This document shows, one piece after another, positions 38,996-48,205 of a stretch of 64,000 nt of DNA. The DNA comes from Bacillus sp. RO3 (GTDB taxonomy: Bacteria; Bacillota; Bacilli; Bacillales; Bacillaceae_B). The stretch spans positions 2,501 to 66,500 of the forward strand of contig NZ_JAAXCV010000026.1 in the NCBI RefSeq assembly GCF_012911895.1. Reading direction: 5' to 3'. Position 1 is the stretch's first letter; each line of letters starts with the position of its first letter. The notes beneath the pieces are model-generated. The model was not told where the DNA came from and did not search any database. It worked only from the letters and a program-made list of their open reading frames with translations. The translations under genes were made by a program, and so were the position numbers.

Positions 38996-39787
38996 ATGAA
39001 TACTGTTGAAAAGAAAGAACTTCATGACTTGAAGATTAGTGGATCCGGCACATCAGCTGGAGGGCAGTTCGATTCAGTGAAGATTAGTGGAAGCGGAAAG
39101 ATCACAGGGAATCTCGACTGTCACGAGCTGAAAATATCAGGTTCAGGGACGATTTTGGGAGACGTCAATGCAGGTCTGATTAAGACGAGCGGATCTTCCA
39201 CCATCGAAGGAGACACGAAAGCAGAAACCATTACAACAAGCGGAAGCTCTAAATACGAAGGCTCTGTCATGACGGCCGAAATGAATATCAGCGGCTCAAG
39301 TAAAGTAGCCGGCGACCTTATTTGCAAGGCATTCAAGGTAAGTGGTTCATGCAAGGTCGGGGGAAAGATCCATGGTGGGTCGCTTAAAGCAAGCGGATCC
39401 TTAAGGGCTGACATGGATTGCGAAGTCGAAACCTTCTCCTCATCAGGATCAGTCCATATCGAGGGACTCTTAAATAGTGATCATATTAAGATTGAAATCA
39501 ATCATGAATCCTCCATCAAAGAAATCGGTGGTGAATCCATTACGGTACGACACCAGGGCTCAACGGGGATCATTAAGCAAGTGGTCAACTTTTTTCTGCA
39601 GAAAGAAGATTACTTGTTCTCTGATTTGATTGAAGGTGATGAAGTGTACCTTGAGAATACGAAAGCGAAGCTGGTTCGGCGGAAACATGTGGTAATCGGG
39701 GACAATTGTCACATCGATACGGTTGAATATTCAGGGACGATGGATGTGAAAGCGGACAGCCGGATTGGTGAAAGCATTAAGATTTAA
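38996..39787 (+). CDS. Bactofilin-like polymer-forming protein (YhbE/YhbF type)
   Basis: The 263-residue protein is built from about eight ~20-residue repeats with the pattern KISGSGx(4-6)G (SGSGTSAGG, SGSGKITGN, SGSGTILGD, SGSSTIEGD, SGSSKYEGS and so on), the ladder of a right-handed beta-helix as in DUF583/bactofilins. A short C-terminal beta domain follows (about 200-263). B. subtilis YhbE and YhbF (BacE, BacF) are needed for flagellar assembly; this organism has one gene here. Confidence 0.82.
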   Translation: MNTVEKKELHDLKISGSGTSAGGQFDSVKISGSGKITGNLDCHELKISGSGTILGDVNAGLIKTSGSSTIEGDTKAETITTSGSSKYEGSVMTAEMNISGSSKVAGDLICKAFKVSGSCKVGGKIHGGSLKASGSLRADMDCEVETFSSSGSVHIEGLLNSDHIKIEINHESSIKEIGGESITVRHQGSTGIIKQVVNFFLQKEDYLFSDLIEGDEVYLENTKAKLVRRKHVVIGDNCHIDTVEYSGTMDVKADSRIGESIKI

Positions 39788-39798
39788 TATCGCCTAAA

Positions 39799-39831
39799 GT
39801 AAAACAGGAATGGTTTACCGTTCCTGTTTTC
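39799..39831 (+). terminator. Terminator after the bactofilin-like gene
   Basis: AAAACAGGAA and TTCCTGTTTT pair around TGGTTTACCG, the loop ends of which also pair. Confidence 0.8.
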
Positions 39832-39957
39832 ATATGTAGAGCTCCACCTTTACGTTGCATTTGTATTCATTTAATCGAAATTTCATGTTTTTATTCTGAA
39901 TGTTCTGCTATATTAATAGGTATAAAGTACAATCCTACCTGAAAACTGGAGGCCACT

Positions 39958-41253
39958 ATGACACGCCTTACCGATCACTTGATTGTCATTTCATTCGATT
40001 GTTTGTCAGCTATGGATTACCCCATCCTCAAGGATCTTCCTCACTTTCAAGAACTGCTTTCCAATGGATCCTTTTGCAAAAATGTAAAAACCGTATATCC
40101 TTCTGTGACCTACCCTTGTCACGCCACCATCGTCACAGGTAAGTTTCCAAACCGTCATGGTGTTATTGACAATACACTCCTTCAGCCTGGCAGGTTTTCC
40201 CCGGATTGGCATTGGCATAGACGACATATTAAGAGTACCACTCTGTATGATGAAGCCAGGAAAGAAGGGATGACCACAGCAGCCTTACTCTGGCCGGTGA
40301 CAGCAAAAGCAGATATTGATTACAATATGCCTGAGATCTTCGCGAATCGCCCTTGGCATCATCAAATTCTTGTATCCCTTTTCAATGGCAGTCCCCTTTA
40401 TCAATTACACATGAATCGGCTCTATGGGCACATCCGTAAAGGACTGAATCAGCCTGAGCTTGATGATTTCGTTCTGGAATCTACGGTTGAAACGATCAAA
40501 AAGAAGCCAGAATTAATGCTTGTCCATTTTACAGACCTTGATACTCAGCGTCATTATCATGGAGTTTCATCTGAAGAAGCACATGCTGCCATCCGGAGAC
40601 ATGATGCCCGGTTGGGACGAATCATCAAAGCCCTGAAGGAAAACGGGATTTACGAAAATTCCACCATCGTGGCCCTGGGTGATCATAGTGCTTTAGATGA
40701 AACAAAGGCTGTCCAGCTTAATGTCATGTTTCTAGAGAAAGGATTCATAAACGTGAATACGAAAGGAAAAATAACCGACTGGAAGGCATACTGCAAAGGA
40801 TGTGATGGTTCTGCCTATGTGTATGTAAAAAACCCTGAAACGAAACAAGCCGTGCAAGTCCTTTTGAATACTTTGCAGGAAGACCCGTCAAACGGAATCG
40901 AAACCATCCTCAACAGCAGAGAAGCCTACGAAAAAGGGGCTGATGAACACTGTTCATTTATGCTTGAAGCCAGACGCGGCTTTTACTTTAAGGACACGTT
41001 GGAGGGCTCGTTCATCCATACCATCAGTCCTGAAGATGTGGAAGAAAAGCGTTATACGTATGGATCTCATGGATATTCTCCTGAAAAGGACGGCTACTCC
41101 ACCATATTCATGGCTGCCGGTAAAGGGATCCGGCCTCATGTTGAAATACCTTCCATGCATTTGACAGATGAAGGACCCACATTTGCACGCCTCCTTGGCC
41201 TAAGCCTTGGGGAAACAGATGGAAAAGCAATCGAAGGAATACTGGATAAATAA
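39958..41253 (+). CDS. Alkaline phosphatase-superfamily phosphodiesterase
   Basis: The 431-residue protein belongs to the type I phosphodiesterase/nucleotide pyrophosphatase family. Metal- and nucleophile-site motifs are visible: ISFDCLSAMD near the N terminus, KTVYPSVTYPCHATIVTG (catalytic Thr), HFTDLDTQRHYHG and LGDHSALDE. There is no signal peptide, so it acts in the cytosol. TGGAGGCCACT precedes the ATG. The UMF1 transporter gene follows by 34 bases and is probably co-transcribed. Confidence 0.85.
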   Translation: MTRLTDHLIVISFDCLSAMDYPILKDLPHFQELLSNGSFCKNVKTVYPSVTYPCHATIVTGKFPNRHGVIDNTLLQPGRFSPDWHWHRRHIKSTTLYDEARKEGMTTAALLWPVTAKADIDYNMPEIFANRPWHHQILVSLFNGSPLYQLHMNRLYGHIRKGLNQPELDDFVLESTVETIKKKPELMLVHFTDLDTQRHYHGVSSEEAHAAIRRHDARLGRIIKALKENGIYENSTIVALGDHSALDETKAVQLNVMFLEKGFINVNTKGKITDWKAYCKGCDGSAYVYVKNPETKQAVQVLLNTLQEDPSNGIETILNSREAYEKGADEHCSFMLEARRGFYFKDTLEGSFIHTISPEDVEEKRYTYGSHGYSPEKDGYSTIFMAAGKGIRPHVEIPSMHLTDEGPTFARLLGLSLGETDGKAIEGILDK

Positions 41254-41287
41254 AAGGAAAGAGACTGTTTCCTTAGGGGGAAAAACA

Positions 41288-42562
41288 ATGAAGCGCTTTT
41301 CAAAGGAAGAAAGTAGCTGGATCTTTTATGACTGGGCAAATTCAGCCTACTCCATTATCATTTCAACTGCCGTCTTTCCACTATTTTATAAGGCAGCCGC
41401 GACAAATGCAGGAGTCAGTCCGGCCAATTCTACTGCTTATTTAGGATACACGATTGCCATTGCCACCTTTATCCTTGCCATGATAGGTCCGATTCTCGGG
41501 ACGATTGCCGATTATGAAGGCTACAAGAAGAAATTCTTTACCTTCTTCTTTGCCCTTGGTGTCACATTCACCGCTCTACTCGCGTTTGTTCCCAGCGACC
41601 AGTGGCTGCTCCTCTTGATTTTTTATACAGTTGCCGCCGTCGGCTCTGCAGGTTCCAACGTTTTCTACGATGCCTTCTTAACCGATGTGACAACTGAAGA
41701 ACGCATGAACAGAGTTTCTTCCAGGGGCTTCGGATTTGGATACATTGGAAGCACGATACCGTTTATCATTAGTATTGCCATCATTCTATTATCCCAAAGC
41801 GGTGTCCTTCCCTTCTCCGTCACCATAGCCAGTAAGATTGCATTTATCATCACCGCTTTATGGTGGGGTATCTTTGCCATCCCATTAATGAAGAACGTAC
41901 ATCAACGCTACTTTATCGAACGTGAGATGAAACCTGTCACGAATAGTTTCAGGCGTCTCGGAAAAACGTTGAAAGAAATCCGGAAATACCGCCCATTATT
42001 TCTGTTTCTTCTTGCGTATTTCTTTTATATCGACGGCGTAGGCACCATCATCACCATGTCAACAGCCTACGGGACAGATCTCGGTATCACCTCCACTAAT
42101 CTCCTGATCATCCTGTTTGTCACCCAGGTAGTGGCAGGGCCTTTTGCGATTCTTTACGGAAGGCTTGCGGAGAAATTCACCGGGAAAAAGATGCTGTATG
42201 TGGGAATTATCGTCTACATCTTCGTTTGCATCTATGCCTACTTCTTAGATACCACCATGGATTTCTGGATACTCGCCATGCTGGTCGCTTCTTCCCAAGG
42301 GGGCATCCAGGCTTTGAGCCGGGCTTACTTTGCCAAATTGATACCAAAGAAAAATGCCAATGAATTCTTTGGATTTTATAATATTTTCGGGAAGTTCGCC
42401 TCCATTCTCGGTCCTTTATTAGTCGCCGTAACAGCACAGGTTACGGGCAAATCGAACAGCGGTGTCTTCAGCCTTGTTATTCTCTTCATCATCGGCCTTG
42501 TCATCTTAGCTTTTGTGCCTGAGCCGAAAGATAATGAGATTGACAAGCCCGCCATACTTTAA
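41288..42562 (+). CDS. UMF1-family MFS transporter
   Basis: The 424-residue protein has twelve membrane helices and the UMF1 N terminus ESSWIFYDWANSAYSIIISTAVFP. It resembles the vacuolar Atg22-like/UMF1 family. GGGGG lies seven bases before ATG 41288; the longer frame overlapping the phosphodiesterase has no site. The substrate is unknown, perhaps a product of the upstream phosphodiesterase (speculative). Confidence 0.87.
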   Translation: MKRFSKEESSWIFYDWANSAYSIIISTAVFPLFYKAAATNAGVSPANSTAYLGYTIAIATFILAMIGPILGTIADYEGYKKKFFTFFFALGVTFTALLAFVPSDQWLLLLIFYTVAAVGSAGSNVFYDAFLTDVTTEERMNRVSSRGFGFGYIGSTIPFIISIAIILLSQSGVLPFSVTIASKIAFIITALWWGIFAIPLMKNVHQRYFIEREMKPVTNSFRRLGKTLKEIRKYRPLFLFLLAYFFYIDGVGTIITMSTAYGTDLGITSTNLLIILFVTQVVAGPFAILYGRLAEKFTGKKMLYVGIIVYIFVCIYAYFLDTTMDFWILAMLVASSQGGIQALSRAYFAKLIPKKNANEFFGFYNIFGKFASILGPLLVAVTAQVTGKSNSGVFSLVILFIIGLVILAFVPEPKDNEIDKPAIL

Positions 42563-42600
42563 GAAAAGAGCCTGAACGAAGCCGTTCAGGCTCTTTTCTT
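42563..42600. terminator. Bidirectional terminator between the UMF1 gene and azoR
   Basis: AAAAGAGCCTGAACG and its complement pair around AAGC. Confidence 0.9.
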
Positions 42601-42602
42601 TA

Positions 42603-43238
42603 TTAAAATGTTTTAGCCGCATCCTTCGCTCTGGCAATGGCATCTTCTTTAATCTCTTCGGCTTTATCAGGCATGGCGGCGTGACCTTCCACAATGACTG
42701 CCCCGAAGGAAGGTACTCCAAAAAATTTCATGATGATGTCCAGGAATCGGTGACCCATCTCCATTCCAGCAGCCGGTCCCTCTGAATAAATACCGCCACG
42801 AGCCTGAATATGTATGGCTTTCTTATCGGTCAGTAATCCAACGGGCCCCTCTTCAGTATATTTGAATGATTTCCCTGCCACTGCAACAGAGTCAATATAT
42901 GCCTTCATCACCGGAGGAAAAGAAAAATTCCAGAAAGGTGTGACAAACACATATTTATCGGCACCGATGAACTGATCGGATATTTCATTCAGACGTTTCA
43001 CTTTCTTCTGTTCTTCTCCTGAAAGCTCCTCAAATCCTTTACCTGTCTGCAGCTTCCCCCATCCGCTAAAGACATCGGCATCAATATGGGGGATGTGTTC
43101 TGAGTATAAATCGATGTGAACCACATCATCATCCGGATTCACTTCTTTATAGGTTTCCATAAACGCTTTCGCCACTGCCATGCTGTATGATTGAGTATGA
43201 TCATGGGGATGTGCCGTAATGTATAACACTTGTGTCAT
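42603..43238 (-). CDS. azoR: FMN-dependent NADH-azoreductase
   Basis: The 211-residue flavodoxin-fold enzyme has the FMN-phosphate loop [42 protein letters not shown] and the [12 protein letters not shown] segment typical of AzoR. It reduces quinones and azo compounds with NADH. AAAGGATGG precedes the ATG. The 243-base gap upstream contains only a terminator for the next gene. Confidence 0.88.
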   Translation of the reverse strand: MTQVLYITAHPHDHTQSYSMAVAKAFMETYKEVNPDDDVVHIDLYSEHIPHIDADVFSGWGKLQTGKGFEELSGEEQKKVKRLNEISDQFIGADKYVFVTPFWNFSFPPVMKAYIDSVAVAGKSFKYTEEGPVGLLTDKKAIHIQARGGIYSEGPAAGMEMGHRFLDIIMKFFGVPSFGAVIVEGHAAMPDKAEEIKEDAIARAKDAAKTF

Positions 43239-43425
43239 TTTTCATCCATCCTTTGCTCGTAGTTTTCGCTGTACTATTTTGTGGAGTAAAGGGGGGATTT
43301 ATCCAACGTTTGGTGATAGTAAGTAAAATTCGCCTGCCACTCTCGGTGTTTGAAGTGGGCCTTTTTCTGCAGATCTTGGTGTTATCAGTCTGCAAGCTTT
43401 AGTAAGAATCGTTTAACGTAATCGT

Positions 43426-43459
43426 AAAAAAAGAAATGCTGCCCTTCCGGCAACATTCC
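43426..43459 (-). terminator. Terminator after the 47-residue gene
   Basis: Minus strand: AATGTTGCC pairs with GGCAGCATT (one G-U), followed by TCTTTTTTT. Confidence 0.8.
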
Positions 43460-43481
43460 TTTAGTGAAAGGGGTGTATCCC

Positions 43482-43625
43482 CTACTCTTCTTCACCCGAA
43501 GCTTCAAAAGGGTTTCCCACGATCTTCTTCCTCACTTCATCTGTCAGTTCAAAGGGTGTGTTCTCTTGTCCTTCCCCTGTGAGGGAAGGGTGACTGCCAT
43601 CATAGTGAAATGGTTTACCTTCCAT
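43482..43625 (-). CDS. Small hypothetical protein, 47 residues
   Basis: The ORF has a strong GGAGGTG five bases before ATG 43625 and its own terminator 23 bases past the stop. The peptide starts MEGKPFHYDGSHPSLTGEGQ and ends in EASGEEE; it is polar, acidic and without a membrane segment or signal. I do not recognise it, but the expression signals make it a convincing gene. Confidence 0.7.
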   Translation of the reverse strand: MEGKPFHYDGSHPSLTGEGQENTPFELTDEVRKKIVGNPFEASGEEE

Positions 43626-43822
43626 GTCGACACCTCCGTTTTACTGTAGTATTACCTTTATGTACCTGCCTATGTGGTTCGCCCGGCACTGAACCGAAAC
43701 CGCCTTTATACCCAGGAGGATTTCCTTATTATACTATTCTTCTTCAGCAGCTTATATCCTTTTTTTAATAAATATGGATTTCATTACTATTTTTCTTTAC
43801 GGTCCCAAATAGGTTATATTGA

Positions 43823-43857
43823 ACAAAAAAAAGAGACATCTAGATGTGATGTCTCTG
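43823..43857 (-). terminator. Terminator overlapping the end of the EamA gene
   Basis: AGAGACATC and GATGTCTCT pair around 7 bases, with a T-run on the minus strand. Confidence 0.8.
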
Positions 43858-44778
43858 ATTTCCTTCAAGGAATCTCTTTTGCTTCCTTTTCATGACCATT
43901 TCTTCAAGGGTACCGGATCCACATAAGACTCCGAGGACGATGAAGAAGAGCCCAATTAAATGATAATAGGTAACCGTTTCATTCAGGAAAACAGCTGCTC
44001 CAACCAGGGAGAAGAACGTATTGAGATTAAGGAAGATCGATGTTTCGGCAGCTCCTATTTTGCCGATGGAGTGGTTGTAGATCATATGCCCTGCTGCCGT
44101 TGCCAGAATGGCAGAAGCAAAGAACAGAAGCCAAATCGATCCTGGTGCATTTCCTAACTTATGCAACGCTCCAGGCTCGGTGAAAAGGCTGATGATAAAT
44201 AGAACCAAAGAACCGAACACTAGCATATACCCGGTGAGTAACCGAGGATCCAGCGTTTTGGCTGCCCTGCTGATAAGGATGAAGCTCAGGGCCTGGGAGA
44301 AGATCGAAATAAAGATGAACAGATCACCTGTTTTTAATCCTCCAATCCCCTCTCCACCTGACAGGACAATAATGGCAACCCCGACACTTCCTGAGATAAA
44401 CCCAATGATTTTAATCACTGTCGGTCTGTTTTTAAGGATGAACGTCGCCATCAAAGCGGTCAACAGCGGTCCCGTCCCGAGGATCAGCCCCCCGTTTGTG
44501 GATGACGTACCCGTTAATCCTACTGACAGAAAGTAATGATGACTAACCACATTCAACAAGCCGCCTGAGACAATGAACAAGAACTCTTTAGCCGTTGGTT
44601 TTCTTATTTTCCCCATGATACCAAGAATGATAAAGACGGTGACCCCTGCCGTGAAGATGCGGAGAGATGTAATTGTTACAGGAGTAAATTCACTCACTAA
44701 AACCTTCAAGGCAGGAACATTAAAGCCCCAAATCAACATGATGAACACAAGTATCAAATACGTTTGCCACTTTTTCAA
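43840..44778 (-). CDS. EamA/DMT-family transporter
   Basis: The 312-residue protein has ten membrane helices in two EamA repeats (start LILVFIMLIWGFNVPALKVLV; second repeat around LFIFISIFSQALSFILIS). It is a drug/metabolite exporter-type permease of unknown substrate. The 213 bases downstream of its end show no gene. Confidence 0.85.
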   Translation of the reverse strand: MKKWQTYLILVFIMLIWGFNVPALKVLVSEFTPVTITSLRIFTAGVTVFIILGIMGKIRKPTAKEFLFIVSGGLLNVVSHHYFLSVGLTGTSSTNGGLILGTGPLLTALMATFILKNRPTVIKIIGFISGSVGVAIIVLSGGEGIGGLKTGDLFIFISIFSQALSFILISRAAKTLDPRLLTGYMLVFGSLVLFIISLFTEPGALHKLGNAPGSIWLLFFASAILATAAGHMIYNHSIGKIGAAETSIFLNLNTFFSLVGAAVFLNETVTYYHLIGLFFIVLGVLCGSGTLEEMVMKRKQKRFLEGNQRHHI

Positions 44779-44927
44779 TTCCTTGAGGCCTTCTTTCTTT
44801 ATTTAGTATTCATCCCATCATAGCACCATATGGGGTTTTCTGTAAGAGAAAAACATACATAATGTCCCCATTCTATGAATCTCACATATGATAAAGCAAC
44901 TTCCTTATTTACAGAAAGGTGAGAGTG

Positions 44928-45203
44928 ATGTTTAAATCATTTTACAGACCTGCTCACGGCGGCGGCGGGCATGCAGCCTGGGGACATGGACATGGCCACG
45001 CTGCCTGGGGGCATGGAACAAGTTGGAATCATGGAGGAGATTGGGGGCATAACAGCTGGAATTACCATCCTGGATTCGCGGCGGGTACGGTTACAGGATT
45101 GGCCGTCGGAGCTGCCGCTTCACCTGGTCCATATCCTGTACCCGTTCCGGCTTATCCATATCCCTATCCATACCCTTATCCTCCACCCTACCCGCAGCCT
45201 TAA
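44928..45203 (+). CDS. His/Gly/Tyr/Pro-rich small protein
   Basis: The 91-residue protein has AAAGGTGA five bases before ATG 44928. It has an N-terminal part with HAAWGHG repeats and other HG pairs (about a dozen histidines in residues 10-48), a hydrophobic middle (FAAGTVTGLAVGAAA) and a tail of PYPYPYPYPPPY repeats. His-rich plus Tyr/Pro-rich tails resemble spore-coat or surface proteins, or a metal-binding protein. The repetitive sequence means family assignment is unsafe. Confidence 0.72.
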   Translation: MFKSFYRPAHGGGGHAAWGHGHGHAAWGHGTSWNHGGDWGHNSWNYHPGFAAGTVTGLAVGAAASPGPYPVPVPAYPYPYPYPYPPPYPQP

Positions 45204-45218
45204 TGACTAATAATAGAA

Positions 45219-45257
45219 GAAAAGCCCCTCACACAACGGAGAGCTGGGCTTTTTTAC
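45219..45257 (+). terminator. Terminator after the His/Gly-rich gene
   Basis: AAAAGCCC pairs with GGGCTTTT, with a secondary CTC/GAG pairing inside; T-run follows. Confidence 0.78.
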
Positions 45258-45411
45258 ATATGTTTCAAGAGTGGTAGGAGCGATCCATTTAAGTGGGTCT
45301 TTCAACTTAGGAATCCCAGTCAAATCATTATAGCCGTTCAAAATCCTATGAATTGTGTTACTATAGAAAAGTTAGTATTTCACAGGTTAATAGAATCAGG
45401 AGGAACTGAAT

Positions 45412-46137
45412 ATGGATTTCTTATTTCCACTCGGACTTGCCATTTCATCGGGAGCCATCATTGCTCTTTTAAAAATCATTGCAATCGATATCATATTATC
45501 CGGGGACAATGCGATCGTCATTGCCATGGCAACGAGAGGATTACCGAAAGAGCATCAAAATAAAGCGATTTTCTGGGGAACGGCTGGAGCTGTCATTCTT
45601 CGTATCTTCTTCGCTGCCATTGTTGTTTACCTATTAAAAATCCCCTATGTCCACCTTATCGGCGGAGTCCTTCTTTTGTGGATCGCATATAAAGTACTGG
45701 TTGAGGGGGAAGAAGAAGCAAATATTAAATCCCACACAGGACTTAGACAAGCCATTACGACCATCATTATAGCTGATGCCGTCATGAGCCTGGATAATGT
45801 GGTGGCCGTTGCAGGTGCAGCACACGGACATGTCGGTATGATCGCACTTGGGGTATTCATCTCGATCCCCATCATGATATTCGGATCAAAGGCGATTGTC
45901 AGAGTACTTGAGAAATATCGATGGATTGCCTATCTGGGAGCAGGAATCCTGGCATTTACCGCAGGTGAAATGATTGTCCGGGACGAGAAATTTTTAGACC
46001 TACTGAACATCCATCATGGTCCTGTTACGTATTTAATCACAATCAGTCTGACAGTCGGTGTATTGCTCATTGGATACTTAGTAAATAAGAGAGCTGTTTC
46101 ACACCACGGGAATAAGATTGAACAATATCATGCTTAA
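45412..46137 (+). CDS. TerC-family membrane protein, YjbE type
   Basis: The 241-residue protein has seven or eight helices and the TerC metal motif DIILSGDNAIVIAMATRGLP in the second helix, repeated as DAVMSLDNVVAVAGAAHG. This is the YjbE subgroup. TerC proteins in Bacillus have been tied to Mn2+ export and metalation of secreted enzymes; for the YjbE group this is inference. AGGAGGAACTGAAT precedes the ATG, and no yybP-ykoY Mn riboswitch is visible upstream. Confidence 0.87.
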   Translation: MDFLFPLGLAISSGAIIALLKIIAIDIILSGDNAIVIAMATRGLPKEHQNKAIFWGTAGAVILRIFFAAIVVYLLKIPYVHLIGGVLLLWIAYKVLVEGEEEANIKSHTGLRQAITTIIIADAVMSLDNVVAVAGAAHGHVGMIALGVFISIPIMIFGSKAIVRVLEKYRWIAYLGAGILAFTAGEMIVRDEKFLDLLNIHHGPVTYLITISLTVGVLLIGYLVNKRAVSHHGNKIEQYHA

Positions 46138-46141
46138 TTCC

Positions 46142-46174
46142 TAAAGAAGCTTACAAATGTAAGCTTCTTTTTGT
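46142..46174 (+). terminator. Terminator after the TerC gene
   Basis: AAGAAGCTTAC and GTAAGCTTCTT pair around AAAT, followed by TTT. Confidence 0.88.
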
Positions 46175-46234
46175 TTGTGGTGAAATCTTTTGGGGATACT
46201 AAATGGCAGTTGATTGAAGTGAGGACGTGGTGGT

Positions 46235-46939
46235 TTGGATTTCTTCATGAGTCAGGAATCACTGACTGCACTGGAATGGATATTACGCGCTGTGATTGGA
46301 TTCATCTTTTTACTGGTGATAGCTAAATTAATGGGACAAAGATCGATTGCACAGTTAAGGTTCCTTGACTTCGTCATGGCGCTGCTGATTGGGAACATCA
46401 TGGCTCACCCATTGTCAGACGAGGGGCTGGGGTTAAAAGGGTCCATGCTCACCATGGGCACATTGGTCGCTCTCTATCTGATCGGGGTGTATATCAGTTT
46501 ACATTCAACTTTCATAAGGAAAATACTCGATCCTTCTCCTATTAAATTAATCCATAACGGGGAAATCCTCATCAAGAATCTCAAGAAAGCCAGAATACCA
46601 TTGGACAGTCTTTTATCGGAATTAAGGAAGAAGCAGATCGAAGAAGTGGATAAAGTGGCATTGGCCCTGTGGGAAAGTGGTGGAGAAATTTCCTTCTTTC
46701 TTAAACCCCAGCATCAACCTGTGACTGGAAAGGACCAGGGGCTCGCTCCAAAGAGATTTGATCTTCCCTTACCCATTATTGAAGATGGAAAAATCAATGG
46801 ATCTCAGCTCATGAGCCTCCAAAAAGATGATACGTGGCTTCATAACCATTTAAAAACAACCTATGATGTCACCGTGCATGAAGTATTACTTGCCACGATC
46901 GATAAAAACGAGAAGATAAAAATCTATCTATATAAGTAA
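46235..46939 (+). CDS. DUF421 (YetF-like) membrane protein
   Basis: The 234-residue protein has three N-terminal helices and the DUF421 segment LLVIAKLMGQRSIAQLRFLDFVMALLIGN, followed by a soluble tail (KKARIPLDSLLSELRKKQIEEVDKVALALWESGG). YetF/YdfR-type proteins in B. subtilis are linked to spore germinant-receptor or membrane functions that are not settled. The start may be TTG 46235 or ATG 46247; GTGAGG lies about ten bases before the TTG. Confidence 0.85.
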   Translation: MDFFMSQESLTALEWILRAVIGFIFLLVIAKLMGQRSIAQLRFLDFVMALLIGNIMAHPLSDEGLGLKGSMLTMGTLVALYLIGVYISLHSTFIRKILDPSPIKLIHNGEILIKNLKKARIPLDSLLSELRKKQIEEVDKVALALWESGGEISFFLKPQHQPVTGKDQGLAPKRFDLPLPIIEDGKINGSQLMSLQKDDTWLHNHLKTTYDVTVHEVLLATIDKNEKIKIYLYK

Positions 46940-46968
46940 AGCCCACTCCTCATAAGGAGTGGGCTTTT
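46938..46968. terminator. Bidirectional terminator after the DUF421 gene
   Basis: AAAGCCCACTCCT and its complement pair around CATA or similar short loop; T-run on the plus strand. Confidence 0.88.
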
Positions 46969-46972
46969 CACA

Positions 46973-48022
46973 TTATTTCATCATCTTCTTGACGAGTTCT
47001 TTGTTTCTCTGTTTGAATACATCGTTATGAGAAGAAACCATGGCGGATTTAGTAGCTTCAGGCTGAATATATTGTTTCGCTTTATTGACTGCATTGGCTG
47101 CGTCCTGGAACGCCCCTGCAATCAAGTTCACCTTTCCGTCGTGTTTCAAGATGTCACCCGCTGCGTAAAGACCTTCAATTGATGATTCGCTTGTCGTCGT
47201 TCCAGCTATGTAATACTGATCGATCATGTCGATATTCAATGAACTATTTTTAAGAAGGGAAGAATCGATTTCATACCCATGATTGATGATTACTTCATCA
47301 ATAGGTAAGTGGGACACCTCACCAGTCAGATGATTGGTCAATTGCACCTTTTCAATGGATTCATGATTGGCGGCTGCAATCAGCTTGGTAATGGATGTGT
47401 TAAGCAGGCATGTGGCCGAACTGTTCATGAGTTGGGCACATTGCGCTTCGTGACCGTTCAGGGCTTCCTTTCGATAGGCGACATATACTTTCTTCGCAAC
47501 AGGCTCTAATTCATTTGCCCAATCAATGGCTGAGTTTCCTCCACCTGAAATGATCACCGTTTTGTTCTTAAACCTTTTTAGTGACTTAACTGTATAGTTT
47601 AAATTCGTTACCTCGAATCGTTCTGCCCCTTCAATATCAAGCTTTTGAGGATTGATGATCCCGCTGCCGACTGCAATGATCACCGTTTTTGAGTAGTGCT
47701 TTGCCCCGGATGAACCCTCTAATATAAAGATGCCTTCTTCATTCTGTGTAATGGATTCCACCTTTTCGTTCAAGACGACAGACGGATCGAACGTCAATCC
47801 CTGTTGAACAAGCTGCTGAATTAACTTTTCCCCAGGTATGGGAGTGAGCCCGCCTACATCCCAAATCATTTTCTCTGGGTAGACGTGAATCTTTCCTCCC
47901 AACCTTGGTTGAAACTCGATGATCTTTGTTTTCATTTCTCTTAGTCCACTATAGAAAGCTGAGTAAAGTCCAGCTGGACCTCCCCCAATGACTGTCACAT
48001 CAAATAGTTCGTGATTATCCAT
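46973..48022 (-). CDS. Thioredoxin reductase-like ferredoxin/flavodoxin-NADP+ reductase
   Basis: The 349-residue flavoprotein has the FAD motif VIGGGPAGLYSAFYSGL, an NADPH motif ISGGGNSAIDWANEL and the C-terminal GLYAAGD. There is no CxxC redox pair, which places it with YumC-type FNRs rather than thioredoxin reductases. ATG at 48022 has AAGGAG eight bases upstream. It is divergent from the siderophore importer and has a Fur box, so it may help release iron by reduction (inference). Confidence 0.86.
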   Translation of the reverse strand: MDNHELFDVTVIGGGPAGLYSAFYSGLREMKTKIIEFQPRLGGKIHVYPEKMIWDVGGLTPIPGEKLIQQLVQQGLTFDPSVVLNEKVESITQNEEGIFILEGSSGAKHYSKTVIIAVGSGIINPQKLDIEGAERFEVTNLNYTVKSLKRFKNKTVIISGGGNSAIDWANELEPVAKKVYVAYRKEALNGHEAQCAQLMNSSATCLLNTSITKLIAAANHESIEKVQLTNHLTGEVSHLPIDEVIINHGYEIDSSLLKNSSLNIDMIDQYYIAGTTTSESSIEGLYAAGDILKHDGKVNLIAGAFQDAANAVNKAKQYIQPEATKSAMVSSHNDVFKQRNKELVKKMMK

Positions 48023-48054
48023 TCCGTCCACTCCTTGAGTAATCAAAATGTAAT

Positions 48055-48069
48055 TGATTATCATTCTCA
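48055..48069 (-). promoter_or_regulatory. Fur box upstream of the FNR-like gene
   Basis: Minus strand TGAGAATGATAATCA matches the 7-1-7 Fur motif TGATAATNATTATCA at 13 of 15 positions (about). It is 33 bases before the start codon. Confidence 0.8.
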
Positions 48070-48115
48070 ATTAAATCCTACCCCTTTTTTTATGTTTTGA
48101 CAATAGAAATTTTTA

Positions 48116-48175
48116 TTGACATTAGTAAAAAAGGATTATAGTATGAGAGTTGTTCGAGAATGAGAATCATTATCA
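48116..48175 (+). promoter_or_regulatory. Promoter and Fur box of the siderophore importer operon
   Basis: TTGACA (48116-48121), 17 bases, TAGTAT (48139-48144). The 19-bp Fur site GAGAATGAGAATCATTATC (48156-48174) follows the -10 and differs from GATAATGATAATCATTATC at two positions. Iron-replete Fur would block transcription. Confidence 0.88.
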
Positions 48176-48205
48176 CAACACTACTTAATAAACGGAGGTC
48201 TTGAA

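Noticed and set aside
44971..45210. Second long frame overlapping the His/Gly-rich gene
   Set aside because: No ribosome site; the length follows from the biased composition of the real gene in the other frame.
45258..45411. A yybP-ykoY manganese riboswitch before the TerC-family gene
   Set aside because: I looked for it because related genes carry one, but the gap lacks the conserved aptamer elements.
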